Assembly: GCA_046349915.1 (NCBI GenBank)
Contig: JAXMBL010000003.1
Location: 1 to 64,000, forward strand
DNA: 64,000 bases
Direction of reading: 5' to 3'
From: CAIXSC01 sp046349915
GTDB taxonomy: Bacteria; Planctomycetota; Planctomycetia; Pirellulales; Pirellulaceae
In this document: positions 25,890-34,782 of the stretch, in pieces
How the letters are laid out: each line of letters begins with the position of its first letter
Numbering within the stretch: position 1 is the first letter of the stretch
The notes under the pieces: model-generated
What the model was told of the DNA's origin: nothing
The model's database searches: none
What the model saw: only the letters and a program-made list of their open reading frames with translations
Translations under genes and position numbers: made by a program

Positions 25890-26828
25890 ATGAAGAGGAT
25901 TTTCATTCCCAACCTGTCCCTGCTCACTGGTCTAGCACTGTGGTGCTCGCTGGTCGCTCTCCCGCTGTTTGCTCAAGACGACAAAGTGACGGCCGAGATT
26001 CGTGGTGCGGCCGAGAAGTTCGTTCAGGCGTTCAACGCGGGCGAGGCGGCGAACTTGGCGAAGCAGTTCCTGAAAGAAGGGGAGCTGATCGACGAGGAGG
26101 GAACGACTTATCAGGGGCGAGCGGCGATTGAAGAGGTGTTTCAACGCTACTTCGACCGATTTGCTGGGGCGAAGCTGGCCTTAGACGTGGAATCGGTAAG
26201 AGTGACTGGCCCGCAACTCGCGATCGAAGAGGGAACTCGAGTCGTGGTTCGCGAGAAGGACGGCGGTCGTGCTCAACTGCGGTACATCGCGGTGCGAGCG
26301 AAGGTAGATGGCGAGTGGGGCATTGCCTCGCTCCGCGAGTTCTCCGCCGATCCGCCGGCGACTCCGCGTGATTTTCTCGCGCCGTTGGCTTGGCTCGAAG
26401 GCGATTGGATCAACGAAGGCGGCGACGCTGTGGTGCGCATCTCCTACCGCTGGTCGGCCGACGGCAATTATTTGTTGGGCGAGTATTCGGTCAGTCGTGA
26501 TGGCAAGGCGTTGCGGGTGAGCAGTCAGCGAGTCGGTTGGGATGCTCAGGCGGCGACCGTGAGATCATGGTTGTTTGAAGGGGACGGTGCGTTTTCCGAG
26601 GCGCGTTGGACGGCGACTGGTGGCGGAGAGACGGGGAAGCCCGAGTCGTGGGTGCTCAAGTCGACAGGTGTGACCGCGGATGGACAGAGTGGTTCCGCGA
26701 CCCTCCAGATCACTCAGGAGGGAAAAGACCGCTTCAAGTTGTCGGGGCGTGATCGAGTCGTGGCGGGGGTCGCAGCGGACGACTTCGAGATTCTCATCGT
26801 CCGACGGCCTCCGTCGGCTTCCAAGTAG
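25890..26828 (+). CDS. Secreted SnoaL/NTF2-like (DUF4440-type) protein
   Basis: A 312-residue exported protein. A signal peptide (ending 'LPLFAQDD') is followed by a domain of about 130 residues typical of the SnoaL/DUF4440 NTF2-like fold: 'AAEKFVQAFNAGEAANLAKQF', 'EGELIDEEGTTYQGRAAIEE' and 'VFQRYFDRF'. The second half ('LAPLAWLEGDWINEGGD...VRISYRWSADGNYLLGEYSV') resembles DUF1579-like lipocalin-type sequences that measure bound ligand or act as a stress accessory domain. Function is unknown. The ATG at 25890 follows GAGGTGA; a GTG at 25881 would add three residues. Confidence 0.8.
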   Translation: MKRIFIPNLSLLTGLALWCSLVALPLFAQDDKVTAEIRGAAEKFVQAFNAGEAANLAKQFLKEGELIDEEGTTYQGRAAIEEVFQRYFDRFAGAKLALDVESVRVTGPQLAIEEGTRVVVREKDGGRAQLRYIAVRAKVDGEWGIASLREFSADPPATPRDFLAPLAWLEGDWINEGGDAVVRISYRWSADGNYLLGEYSVSRDGKALRVSSQRVGWDAQAATVRSWLFEGDGAFSEARWTATGGGETGKPESWVLKSTGVTADGQSGSATLQITQEGKDRFKLSGRDRVVAGVAADDFEILIVRRPPSASK

Positions 26829-26864
26829 TGCTCTCATCCAGTTGCCCACGGGAGGCCAACGTCC

Positions 26865-29135
26865 ATGTCGAGTCAATCAATTCTAGTAGACTTGCAATTA
26901 CAGTCTTTGAGATGGAAAAGTGCGGTCGCGGGTCTCGCCGTCGCACTGCTGGTGGTGAGCGGGAACGAGTCTGTGATGGCTCGCCCTTCGGCCGGTCATG
27001 TCGGTGGCGGGGGAATCGGCGGTGCTCGGCCAGCAGCCCGGCCCGCGGGCGGAATGCCGCACGGTGGGGCTCGTCCGAGTATGCCCAATATGCAACGCCC
27101 TTCAATGTCGCATCCCAGTGTGTCGCGCCCTTCGCCCCAACCATCGATCGCTCGCCCTTCTTCCCCCATCAATCGCCCCACGGCTCGGCCGGATGTTCCC
27201 TCGCTGGGTGGATTTCCCAGCCAAGGGCGACCGAATCTGGACCGCCCCAGTGGAGGCCGTCCTGGTGCGAGTGGAGTCACTCGACCCGCGATACAGCCGC
27301 CCGGAGGCTTGAAGCCAGCCACTCGCCCCGACAATTCACTCGTCTCGGGCAAGCCCGGCGCTGGGTTGGGCCGACCCGATGTTGAGAATCGTCCCGGCAT
27401 CATTACGCCGGGCGCCAATACTCGGCCGACTCGTCCCAGCATCAGCGACTTGAATCGCCCGACTACTTTGCCGGGCAACATCGGTAAACCTCTGCCAGGT
27501 AATCGGCCAGGCGTGGGAGATCGACCGACGACGCTGCCGGGAGTGGTGGGCAAGCCAGAGATTGGCGGGAGGCCCAAGCCAGGGGAGCGCCCAACAACGT
27601 TGCCAGGAGTCGTCGGCAAGCCTGACCGTCCCACAACGTTGCCAGGAGGTGTGGGTAAGCCTGACCGCCCAACGACGCTGCCGGGAATTGTTGGTAAGCC
27701 GGACCGCCCTACGACGCTGCCAGGGATTGTCGGTAAGCCGGATCGGCCCACGACGCTGCCAGGAATCGTTGGTAAGCCTGATCGGCCGATCATTGGCGGT
27801 CAGCGACCGGGCGATCGTCCAATCATCGGTGGTGGCAACAACATCATCAACAACAATAACAACATCCAAGTGAATCGTCCCAATTGGGGCTGGGGCAATG
27901 GATGGAATAACGGCTGGAATAACGGCTGGAATTCAAACTGGAATCAAGGTTGGAACAATGGCTGGCACAGCGGTTGGCACAATAACTGGCATGACCATTG
28001 GTATGGCAACCATGTGCACCACCACTACCATGGCTGGTATCACGGTTGTTGGCACAATGCGTACTGGTATGCGCCGTTAACTTACGGAGTGTCTGCTTGG
28101 GGATATCGTTCGTATGCAACCTGGGGATTGGGAGTGCCGTACTACAATCCCTACTACGTCTCTACTCCCACGCCGCTGTACGACTATTCGCAGCCGATCG
28201 TCGTGAACAACTATGTGCCGGTGGCCACGGCGACAGATGCGGGAACGAGCGGAGTTGCGTCCGTCGCGGCGGCTCCGTCCGCCAGCCCGCGAGTTGAACC
28301 GGCCGACGCCGATCTCTCTCTGGTCGATGAGGCTCGTGAGCTCTTTGGCCAGAAACACTATCGCGAGTCGCTCAACCGACTCGATCAAGCCGTCAAGCGT
28401 CAGCCGGGAGATCCGGTCGCGCACGAGCTGCGAGCGCTTTGCCAGTTCGCTCTGGGCGACTATCGTTCGGCGGCCGCGACGCTGAATGCACTGTTGTCGA
28501 GTTCGCCGGGCATGGACTGGACGACGATGAGCGGTCTGTTTGAGGATGCCGACGAGTACACTCGACTGCTTCGTCGTTTGGAGTCGCACTGCAAGTCGCA
28601 GCCGGACGATGGTGCGGCGGCGTTTGTGTTGGCTTATCACTATCTCGTACTGGGCGAAACCGAGGCGGCGATTCACTCGCTGAAGGTCGTCGTGAAGCAG
28701 CAGCCTCGCGACGTTACGGCGAAGAAAATTCTCGAAGGCTTGCAAGCGGATGAAGGAGAGGACGAAGCGACTCCAGCGGCCAAGCCGACGGCCGATCCGC
28801 CTGCCGTCGCGACGAAACCGACGGCGGAAGGAGCGGCGTTGGCGCCAGCAAGTACCGATTTAGTGGGGAATTGGCAAGCTCAAGGCGGTAGTGCCAAAAT
28901 CGACCTAACTATCGATGGTGAATCGAGTTTTGTCTGGAAGACTGCGGGGGATGGAACCTTGCCGATTGAAATCGTGGGGCAGGTGGCCGCTACAACCGAT
29001 ACTCTCGTATTGGATGCGGGCGACAAGGGAACGATGGTCGGGAAGGTAACATCGGCGGGGGCGGATAAGTTCGAGTTTCGGATGGTGGGAATGCCGCCGG
29101 ACGAACCGAGCTTAGTGTTCGATCGCGTTAAATAG
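26865..29135 (+). CDS. Exported RPTTLPG-repeat protein with Asn/Trp/His-rich segment and TPR
   Basis: A 756-residue protein in clear sections. A signal-like N-terminus leads into a Gly/Pro/Arg/Ser-rich region, then seven copies of RPTTLPG, of which the last five have a regular 13-residue (39-nt) period such as 'RPTTLPGIVGKPD' (DNA about 27,590-27,790). Next is an Asn/Trp/Gly stretch ('NNGWNNGWNSNWNQGW') turning His/Tyr/Trp-rich, then two to three TPR-like helices at about residues 485-620 ('ARELFGQKHYRESLNRLDQA', 'AFVLAYHYLVLGETEAAI') and a C-terminal beta domain ('DLVGNWQAQGGSAKIDLTI'). The low-complexity part fits an extended cell-wall or surface linker. GGGAGG precedes the ATG. The gene overlaps or nearly abuts the next one. 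Confidence 0.82.
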   Translation: MSSQSILVDLQLQSLRWKSAVAGLAVALLVVSGNESVMARPSAGHVGGGGIGGARPAARPAGGMPHGGARPSMPNMQRPSMSHPSVSRPSPQPSIARPSSPINRPTARPDVPSLGGFPSQGRPNLDRPSGGRPGASGVTRPAIQPPGGLKPATRPDNSLVSGKPGAGLGRPDVENRPGIITPGANTRPTRPSISDLNRPTTLPGNIGKPLPGNRPGVGDRPTTLPGVVGKPEIGGRPKPGERPTTLPGVVGKPDRPTTLPGGVGKPDRPTTLPGIVGKPDRPTTLPGIVGKPDRPTTLPGIVGKPDRPIIGGQRPGDRPIIGGGNNIINNNNNIQVNRPNWGWGNGWNNGWNNGWNSNWNQGWNNGWHSGWHNNWHDHWYGNHVHHHYHGWYHGCWHNAYWYAPLTYGVSAWGYRSYATWGLGVPYYNPYYVSTPTPLYDYSQPIVVNNYVPVATATDAGTSGVASVAAAPSASPRVEPADADLSLVDEARELFGQKHYRESLNRLDQAVKRQPGDPVAHELRALCQFALGDYRSAAATLNALLSSSPGMDWTTMSGLFEDADEYTRLLRRLESHCKSQPDDGAAAFVLAYHYLVLGETEAAIHSLKVVVKQQPRDVTAKKILEGLQADEGEDEATPAAKPTADPPAVATKPTAEGAALAPASTDLVGNWQAQGGSAKIDLTIDGESSFVWKTAGDGTLPIEIVGQVAATTDTLVLDAGDKGTMVGKVTSAGADKFEFRMVGMPPDEPSLVFDRVK

Positions 29136-29155
29136 TGAAGCGAGGCGGAGGTTGC

Positions 29156-32100
29156 GTGATTTCCCAACGTCATCGAAGGAGATCCAAACTCGGTCATGGC
29201 ACAACGCAACAAGGACGCCGATTGCAACTCGAGTCCCTCGAGGAGCGTCGGCTCTTGGCCACGGCGTCGGTGACTCACGTCTTTCGCGACGATGCGTTTA
29301 CGTTGGATGCGCGCTTCAACTATAGCCTCATGCAACCGACGTATCGCGACTCGATCTCCAATGGACAAGTCGCCGTGAATGGGCATGTCTATTGGGAGAG
29401 TCCTACGCTTGGGCAGATCACATACGACGGGACCGCGACAGGCGCGGGCTCTGACCAACGGTTCATCAACAATCAGTGGCAAGGGTGTTCGAACTATACG
29501 TTAAGCGACGAGGGAACGCTCGACATGACGGTCAACGCGGCGCAGAAAACGCTCGCAGTGACTCAAGCTCGCCCTTTCTTGACCACTTACACGCAATACA
29601 CCGATGTCGCGGGTGGAACCTGTCCTGCGGGTACTCCCGACTCGGTTTATTTTGGCGGCTTCACCTCGAAGTATACAGGCACCGCCGACTTCAACGCGCT
29701 GACAGCGTCGCTCAGTTACTCCGACTCGAGCCAAGGCGTGTCGGTGACGACTCCTTCCACGGAGATTAAGTGGGAGGAAACGGCGGCCACCGACGTAATT
29801 CTGTTTCTCGCTGGGGATAATGGCACGGGAGTGACGCCCGCTGGCTGGGTCAACATTCCGCAAGGTGTGACCAATCCGTTGTCTGATGTATTGGACTCGC
29901 AAAATGGGCGAGTCGACATTGGCATTCAGATGATTGGTAAGTCGCCGAAGACTCCCTTGGCGGGGCCCGAAACGCCGATCGCAAATTTGCAATTGGTTTG
30001 GGCTTCTGACCAGACTTCGAATGCGCAAACCCAGCTTATCCCAATCGACTCGAGCACTGGGTTGTATGGCGTCTATTGGAACACTTCATTCGCGCAGGCG
30101 ATTGTGGATGATTTGCCGGCGCCTCCCAGTTGGGCTCGCTTTGTCAAAGCGACTGTCGTGCCGACTGGTTTCACCGACGCCGATTCGTCGAACAACTTCG
30201 CCTATCTGCCCATTCAGCAATTCGATGCGCAGTCGGCCGTCTCGGGGCCGCAGTCCGAAGATGCGGTGCTCGATCGAACGGCCAGCGGCAGCCTTTTGGG
30301 CGCTGGCGATTTAGCTCAGTATCCCTCCGTCGGAGTGCTGGCGTATGCTCCCACTTCGCGCTTGGGCGCCCAAGTGACCGTGGTGAATGATCGCGGAGGA
30401 TTTCGTTTTGATCCGACCGCCGCGACGTCGCTACAGGCGCTTGCGGCCGGCGAAACGATTGACGACTTCATTGATTTCCTGGCGATCAAGGACGATACGT
30501 TCGTCGACTTCGCCGCCCATCGCGTGACCGTGACGGGGGTCAACGACTCGCCGACCGCGGTGCACGACTTTGTGACCGTGCGCGAGGATGTGGTGGTGGA
30601 TGTATTGTCCGCGACGCTGCTATCGAACGACTTCGACGTCGATCATGGCGACACTCCGCGAATCGTGTCGGTCGATACGACGAGCGCCCGCGGAGCGACG
30701 GTGACGTTTTCCAACGGCGTCGTGCGTTACGACCCGCGCGCAAGCAGTCAGCTCAAGACCTTGACCACGGGGCAAACGCTTAACGATACGGTGGGTTACC
30801 GCATTGTCGACAACTCTGGACTCGGCGTCTTCGGAACCGTGACGGTGACAGTCACCGGCGTGAATGACTTGCCGGAAGTCTTGTCGGCGCCGCCCGTGGT
30901 GTTGGCGAGCGGCGCGGCGAGTGGAGCGACGACCGTCCAGATTCGCGACTGGGAGACGAGTGCCAACCTGCTGGGACTCGCCGTTTCTCCTCAGACCTCT
31001 CCGCTAGTGGATGTTGGCGATGTGGTGGTGTCGGGGACGGGAGCGAGTCGCACGGTGACGATAAGTCCCAATGCGGGGCAGACAGGACGAGCGCGTTTGA
31101 CCGCTCGCGTGACCACGCCGGCGCCCGAGTCGGCCCTAGGAACTCGCGACTTCTTTCTTGTCGTGGGTGGTGCGGCGGATGTGGATCTTGATGGCGTGCC
31201 GAGTGCCATCGAGTCCACTGCGCCAAGCGGAGGAGACGCGAACCAGGACGGCGTGGCAGACGATCGACAGCCTCACATTGCTTCGTTCCGCAACGTCGCG
31301 GCCGATCGTTGGCTAAGGATCGATGCTCCCACTAGTGCGGCATTGGCGAACGTGGCGGCGGTCGCCGCGCCGACAGCCAGCGGATCGGCGACAGGCGCGA
31401 CATTCCCTTGGGGCGGTGAGAGCTATCAGGCGGTGGTTGCCCCCGGCTCGACCACCACCCTGCGATTCTTCGGCGAATCCACCTCGACGCTCAACAGCTT
31501 CTTTCAATGGACCAATACGGGCGGCGTTGCCTGGGATTGGCTGGCATGGAATGGCGTCACAGGCGCCAAGACGTATGCCGATCGAGTGGAATTGGTGGTG
31601 CAAGATGGAGGACGAGGGGACTCGGATGGGCTGGCGAATGGCATCATTGTCGGACAAGCCGCCGCCGCCGTGGTTGCCAACCCCTGGCACAACCCCGTGC
31701 TTCAGGAAGATGTCGACAACGATGGCCGAGTGGTCCCGCTGGATGGGTTGCAGGTCATCAATTATCTCAACTCGGACCAGTCGCGAACGTTGCCCACCAC
31801 CGTCCCTGCCGGTGGCTCTCTCCCGCTGTATTTGGATGTCTCCCCAGACAATCAGATCACGCCTCGTGACGCCCTGTTGGTGATCAACGTTCTGAATGGC
31901 GTAGTGAATGGCGAAGGGGAAGGGCGGGAACGGGGTGGAAACGGACAAGAAACGAGCGACGCCATCAGCGGTTCGGTCGACGCGGTGCTGACGCTTTGGG
32001 AAGCTGCCTCGACCCCGGAGGCCAATGGGAGCGCTCAGCCGCAAGCCCGCAACGCCCGCAGGGCGTCTCGAGGGCCTGGAGTTATCCGCGACGATGCCTC

Positions 32101-32248
32101 CCAGATGCTGAATCTGGTCCCCACCCGGCGGTCGACCCTTTCGAACGTAACGGCCTTGAGTGATACGAATCGGTCGTCGGCCATCGAATCAGTCGGCCCT
32201 GAGCAGCTAGATTCGCTGTGGGCGGAATTGGGCGATTTCGACTCCTAA
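29156..32248 (+). CDS. Large surface protein with LEPR-XLL-like motif, Ig/cadherin-like repeats and dockerin
   Basis: A 1030-residue protein. The N-terminus is basic and carries 'LQLESLEERRLLATASV', the planctomycete LExLExRxLLA (LEPR-XLL-like) motif thought to mark exported proteins. A beta-rich domain follows, then tandem cadherin/VCBS-like repeats ('VTVTGVNDSPTAVHDFVTV', 'VTVTGVNDLPEVLSAPP') and a C-terminal pair of dockerin-like Ca-binding loops ('DVDNDGRVVPLDGLQVINYL', 'DVSPDNQITPRDALLVINVL'). I chose GTG 29156, which has GGAGG five bases upstream; another GTG at 29135 overlaps the preceding stop by one base. Dockerins bind cohesins in other bacteria; here they may mediate surface assembly. 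A dispersed repeat follows the stop. Confidence 0.85.
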   Translation: MISQRHRRRSKLGHGTTQQGRRLQLESLEERRLLATASVTHVFRDDAFTLDARFNYSLMQPTYRDSISNGQVAVNGHVYWESPTLGQITYDGTATGAGSDQRFINNQWQGCSNYTLSDEGTLDMTVNAAQKTLAVTQARPFLTTYTQYTDVAGGTCPAGTPDSVYFGGFTSKYTGTADFNALTASLSYSDSSQGVSVTTPSTEIKWEETAATDVILFLAGDNGTGVTPAGWVNIPQGVTNPLSDVLDSQNGRVDIGIQMIGKSPKTPLAGPETPIANLQLVWASDQTSNAQTQLIPIDSSTGLYGVYWNTSFAQAIVDDLPAPPSWARFVKATVVPTGFTDADSSNNFAYLPIQQFDAQSAVSGPQSEDAVLDRTASGSLLGAGDLAQYPSVGVLAYAPTSRLGAQVTVVNDRGGFRFDPTAATSLQALAAGETIDDFIDFLAIKDDTFVDFAAHRVTVTGVNDSPTAVHDFVTVREDVVVDVLSATLLSNDFDVDHGDTPRIVSVDTTSARGATVTFSNGVVRYDPRASSQLKTLTTGQTLNDTVGYRIVDNSGLGVFGTVTVTVTGVNDLPEVLSAPPVVLASGAASGATTVQIRDWETSANLLGLAVSPQTSPLVDVGDVVVSGTGASRTVTISPNAGQTGRARLTARVTTPAPESALGTRDFFLVVGGAADVDLDGVPSAIESTAPSGGDANQDGVADDRQPHIASFRNVAADRWLRIDAPTSAALANVAAVAAPTASGSATGATFPWGGESYQAVVAPGSTTTLRFFGESTSTLNSFFQWTNTGGVAWDWLAWNGVTGAKTYADRVELVVQDGGRGDSDGLANGIIVGQAAAAVVANPWHNPVLQEDVDNDGRVVPLDGLQVINYLNSDQSRTLPTTVPAGGSLPLYLDVSPDNQITPRDALLVINVLNGVVNGEGEGRERGGNGQETSDAISGSVDAVLTLWEAASTPEANGSAQPQARNARRASRGPGVIRDDASQMLNLVPTRRSTLSNVTALSDTNRSSAIESVGPEQLDSLWAELGDFDS

Positions 32249-32249
32249 T

Positions 32250-32273
32250 GTACGACGGACTTCCACTCCGTCG
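32250..32273. repeat. Dispersed 24-nt palindromic repeat, copy 5 (one arm mutated)
   Basis: GTACGACGGACT-TCC-ACTCCGTCG. It begins two bases after the stop codon of the large dockerin protein. One base in the second arm differs from the consensus, weakening the stem. Confidence 0.85.
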
Positions 32274-32393
32274 CTCTAATTCTTGGTCCCCAGTTCTCTT
32301 GCCGCGGTCGCAATAAGACCACTATGATTACGGCGACATTAGCACCGGCGTAAGACGATCCGGTGGATGCGTTTGGGCAAAGGAGTCAAGGAC

Positions 32394-33410
32394 ATGAGAT
32401 CAGCTCGTTTGGGGATGGAGCGATTGGAATCACGGTCCATGCTGGCGGGCGATGTACTTCCGCCCCGACTCTTGTTGGCACTAGATGTCGATGGCGACCG
32501 AGTGGTCGCGCCGGCGGATGCGCTGAACGTAATTCAAGGTTTGAACACGTGGGGGGCCGTGAATCTCGCCGGCGCCGCAGGTGGAGAAGGGGAGGCCGCC
32601 GCCTTCGCGTCGCTCCGCCGCTTCGACGCCAATGGCGATTCCAGTCTCACCCCGCTCGACGCGCTGACGATCATCAATCGCATCAACGAGAATGGCTCGG
32701 AGTCGATCGACCTGGAAGATGTGTTGACCGCGGCGCTCGACGAACTCACCCCCGAACAACGAGCCAGCATCGATCAGTTGTTCGCCAGCTTGAATGAGCT
32801 CCGCGCCGACTCGAACCTGACGACCGAGCAATTGGTCGAGTTCATGGACGATGTGGTGTCGCTGGTGGGTGACGCCTCGGACCCGACCGAAGAGCAAGTC
32901 GATGCGTTGGTCGATAGTTTCTGGGAAGTGCTCGCGGATGGCGAGCTGACGGCCGCGGAGGTGGACAGCTTGAAGTCCGACGTTCGGCAGTTGTTGCTCG
33001 ATTTGGACGTCGACCCCGCGGAACTCGATGCGTTCCTGGACAAGTGGCAAGGAGTGTTGAACGAGATTGCTATCGAGGATGTCGATCTGGATGCGGTGTT
33101 GACCAGCGTCGAGTCGCTTGTGAATGCGTTCGCTCCTGGTGCTCTGAATCTCCCCTCGGCTGATTTCTTGCTCGGTCAGTTGAACAATTGGATCGACGTG
33201 TTGCCGGGGTTGGTCAATGGCCAACTTCCATCGAATAGCAATCCGCCGCCATGGCAGCAAGCCGCCGGTAACCTGTTGAACACCTTTACCGGCAGCCAAG
33301 TTGTTGGACTGCTGGATTCCCCCTCGCTAACGGTCGAGCTACCTGTGTTGGGATCGTTGAATCCCAAGACCGCCATTTCCGCTCTGGGATCGCTGCTGGG
33401 GAATCGCTAG
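32394..33410 (+). CDS. Exported dockerin-like EF-hand protein with LEPR-XLL-like motif
   Basis: A 338-residue protein beginning MRSARLGMERLESRSMLAGD, a second example of the LExRxxLA N-terminal motif. Residues about 28-110 contain two dockerin/EF-hand-type Ca-binding loops: 'LDVDGDRVVAPADALNVIQG' and 'FDANGDSSLTPLDALTIINR'. The rest is acidic and helical, with EF-hand-like spacing ('VDALVDSFWEVLADGELTAAE'), ending in a Ser/Pro/Leu-rich segment. It probably pairs functionally with the preceding dockerin protein at the surface. The ATG at 32394 follows AGGAG. Its stop codon overlaps that of the convergent acyltransferase. Confidence 0.82.
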   Translation: MRSARLGMERLESRSMLAGDVLPPRLLLALDVDGDRVVAPADALNVIQGLNTWGAVNLAGAAGGEGEAAAFASLRRFDANGDSSLTPLDALTIINRINENGSESIDLEDVLTAALDELTPEQRASIDQLFASLNELRADSNLTTEQLVEFMDDVVSLVGDASDPTEEQVDALVDSFWEVLADGELTAAEVDSLKSDVRQLLLDLDVDPAELDAFLDKWQGVLNEIAIEDVDLDAVLTSVESLVNAFAPGALNLPSADFLLGQLNNWIDVLPGLVNGQLPSNSNPPPWQQAAGNLLNTFTGSQVVGLLDSPSLTVELPVLGSLNPKTAISALGSLLGNR

Positions 33411-34564
33411 ATGCGAACGACATTGAGCATTGACTTCAGCAGCTTCGACAGCGGCCGTTCGAGCCAAACGTGTATGGCGAGCGACGCGGCGATCATCGTG
33501 AGCACCAAGCCGCCCAGGATGACATGGCGATGGAACGTGGGATGAGCGAGGTTCATGACCATGAACCCGATATGCTGGTGCAGCAGGTAGAGCGGGTAAG
33601 TAATCGCGCCGAGCATGATCCATCGCGAATGCCCCAAGCCGCGAGTGACTCGCAGGGCCACCAGCGTCATGGCGACAAAGCATGACGTGACGATCAGCGT
33701 AACGACGATCTCGTCGTAGTTAGTGTGGAACTGTTGCGAGAGAGCTCTGGCGCCGCGAATGGACTGAACTTCACAGAAGATCCAACACGCCAGGACGACG
33801 CCGAAACGCAACGGCGTAGAGCCACGCGACCAGATCAGGTAGAGCATCGCGCCGGCGATGAAGAACGCTGAATAGTCGGTGAACAACAGCCAGTTGATGC
33901 CTCGCACGGGCGACCATTCGACCAGCGCCGAAACAACGAGCCAACCGATTAGAATCTCTTGGATGCGATGCATCTGACCCAAGAGCAGCACCAGCGCGAT
34001 CAGGCCGTAGAACCGCAATTCCAAGAATAACGACCAATAGACGCCGTCGATCGAAGGAACCTGAGCGAAGTTGCTGAGCATCGTCAGATTGACGAGAAAC
34101 TGTTTCCAAGAGGCGACATAACGGTCGCCGCCGATCGCGAGTGTGAACAAGAACGTGATCGTGCAACAAATCCAGAAAGCGGGATAAAGCCGGACGATCC
34201 GCGACACCACGAATTGACGAAGCGACCCGCCGGCGGCCGACATCAGAATCACGAACCCGCTGATCATGAAGAACAGTTGGACGCCCAGATGGCCATACTT
34301 GGCGATGGGCGCCAACTCGGGATGCGGCATCGTCGTCATGTCGTTGGCCGCATAACCGCGGAACGCATAGTGGAATAAGACCACCGAAATTGCGGCGACG
34401 AATCGCAGTAAATCCAATTCGGTGATTCGTTCCAGAACGGGTTTCGTTGGAGCAGGACGCTGGGGCGCTGTCTCGGTCGAAATGTTGGCCGACACAGTTC
34501 GAGCCGCATCCTCGGCCGATTCGGGAGCAGCAGGCGGCGGTTGCGATGCGACGGAGGAGGGCAT
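33407..34564 (-). CDS. Acyltransferase family 3 membrane protein (OafA/YrhL-like)
   Basis: A 385-residue integral membrane O-acyltransferase. After an Ala/Pro/Glu-rich cytoplasmic tail of about 45 residues comes the family opening 'ITELDLLRFVAAISVVLFHY', where the His (HxxF/Y) is the likely catalytic residue. About ten hydrophobic segments follow, including 'GVQLFFMISGFVILMSA' (the typical FFxxSG motif) and 'YPLYLLHQHIGFMVM'. Such enzymes transfer acetyl or other acyl groups to surface polysaccharides or small molecules. The acceptor is unknown. The gene converges on the dockerin gene with a four-base overlap. Confidence 0.92.
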   Translation of the reverse strand: MPSSVASQPPPAAPESAEDAARTVSANISTETAPQRPAPTKPVLERITELDLLRFVAAISVVLFHYAFRGYAANDMTTMPHPELAPIAKYGHLGVQLFFMISGFVILMSAAGGSLRQFVVSRIVRLYPAFWICCTITFLFTLAIGGDRYVASWKQFLVNLTMLSNFAQVPSIDGVYWSLFLELRFYGLIALVLLLGQMHRIQEILIGWLVVSALVEWSPVRGINWLLFTDYSAFFIAGAMLYLIWSRGSTPLRFGVVLACWIFCEVQSIRGARALSQQFHTNYDEIVVTLIVTSCFVAMTLVALRVTRGLGHSRWIMLGAITYPLYLLHQHIGFMVMNLAHPTFHRHVILGGLVLTMIAASLAIHVWLERPLSKLLKSMLNVVRI

Positions 34565-34627
34565 GCGGGGAACGAGCTTGAGGAGTGACGAAAGGGACTA
34601 CGTGCTTTGTCACAACTCCGATTGGTG

Positions 34628-34701
34628 TACGACGGACTTCTAGTCCGTCGCTCGGCCCGTTCCGCAAGGAGTGAACCGACGAACGAAAAGTCCGTCGTAC
34701 A
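34628..34701. repeat. Dispersed palindromic repeat, copies 6 and 7 as an inverted pair
   Basis: GTACGACGGACT-TCT-AGTCCGTCG at about 34628-34651 is followed, after some 27 nt, by the degraded inverted copy CGACGAACGAAAAGTCCGTCGTAC ending near 34701. The pair lies between the acyltransferase and hrpA genes and repeats the arrangement at 16069-16202. Coordinates are good to about one base. Confidence 0.8.
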
Positions 34702-34782
34702 CTATTTCTGGATGTGACGAAGTCCTAGTATGCTTCGCCAATGAATGGCGTCAAATCGAGGCCATCCACCCCGTGGGCGGCT

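Noticed and set aside
26996..27793. Long minus-strand frame rich in GRSGLPTxPG repeats
   Set aside because: It is the mirror image of the RPTTLPG repeats on the plus strand, which has a signal peptide, ribosome-binding site and downstream TPR domain. The antisense frame has no such support.
27590..27800. Regular 39-nt repeats considered as a CRISPR array
   Set aside because: The repeats are directly adjacent with no unique spacers and are in frame within a protein; no cas genes are nearby.
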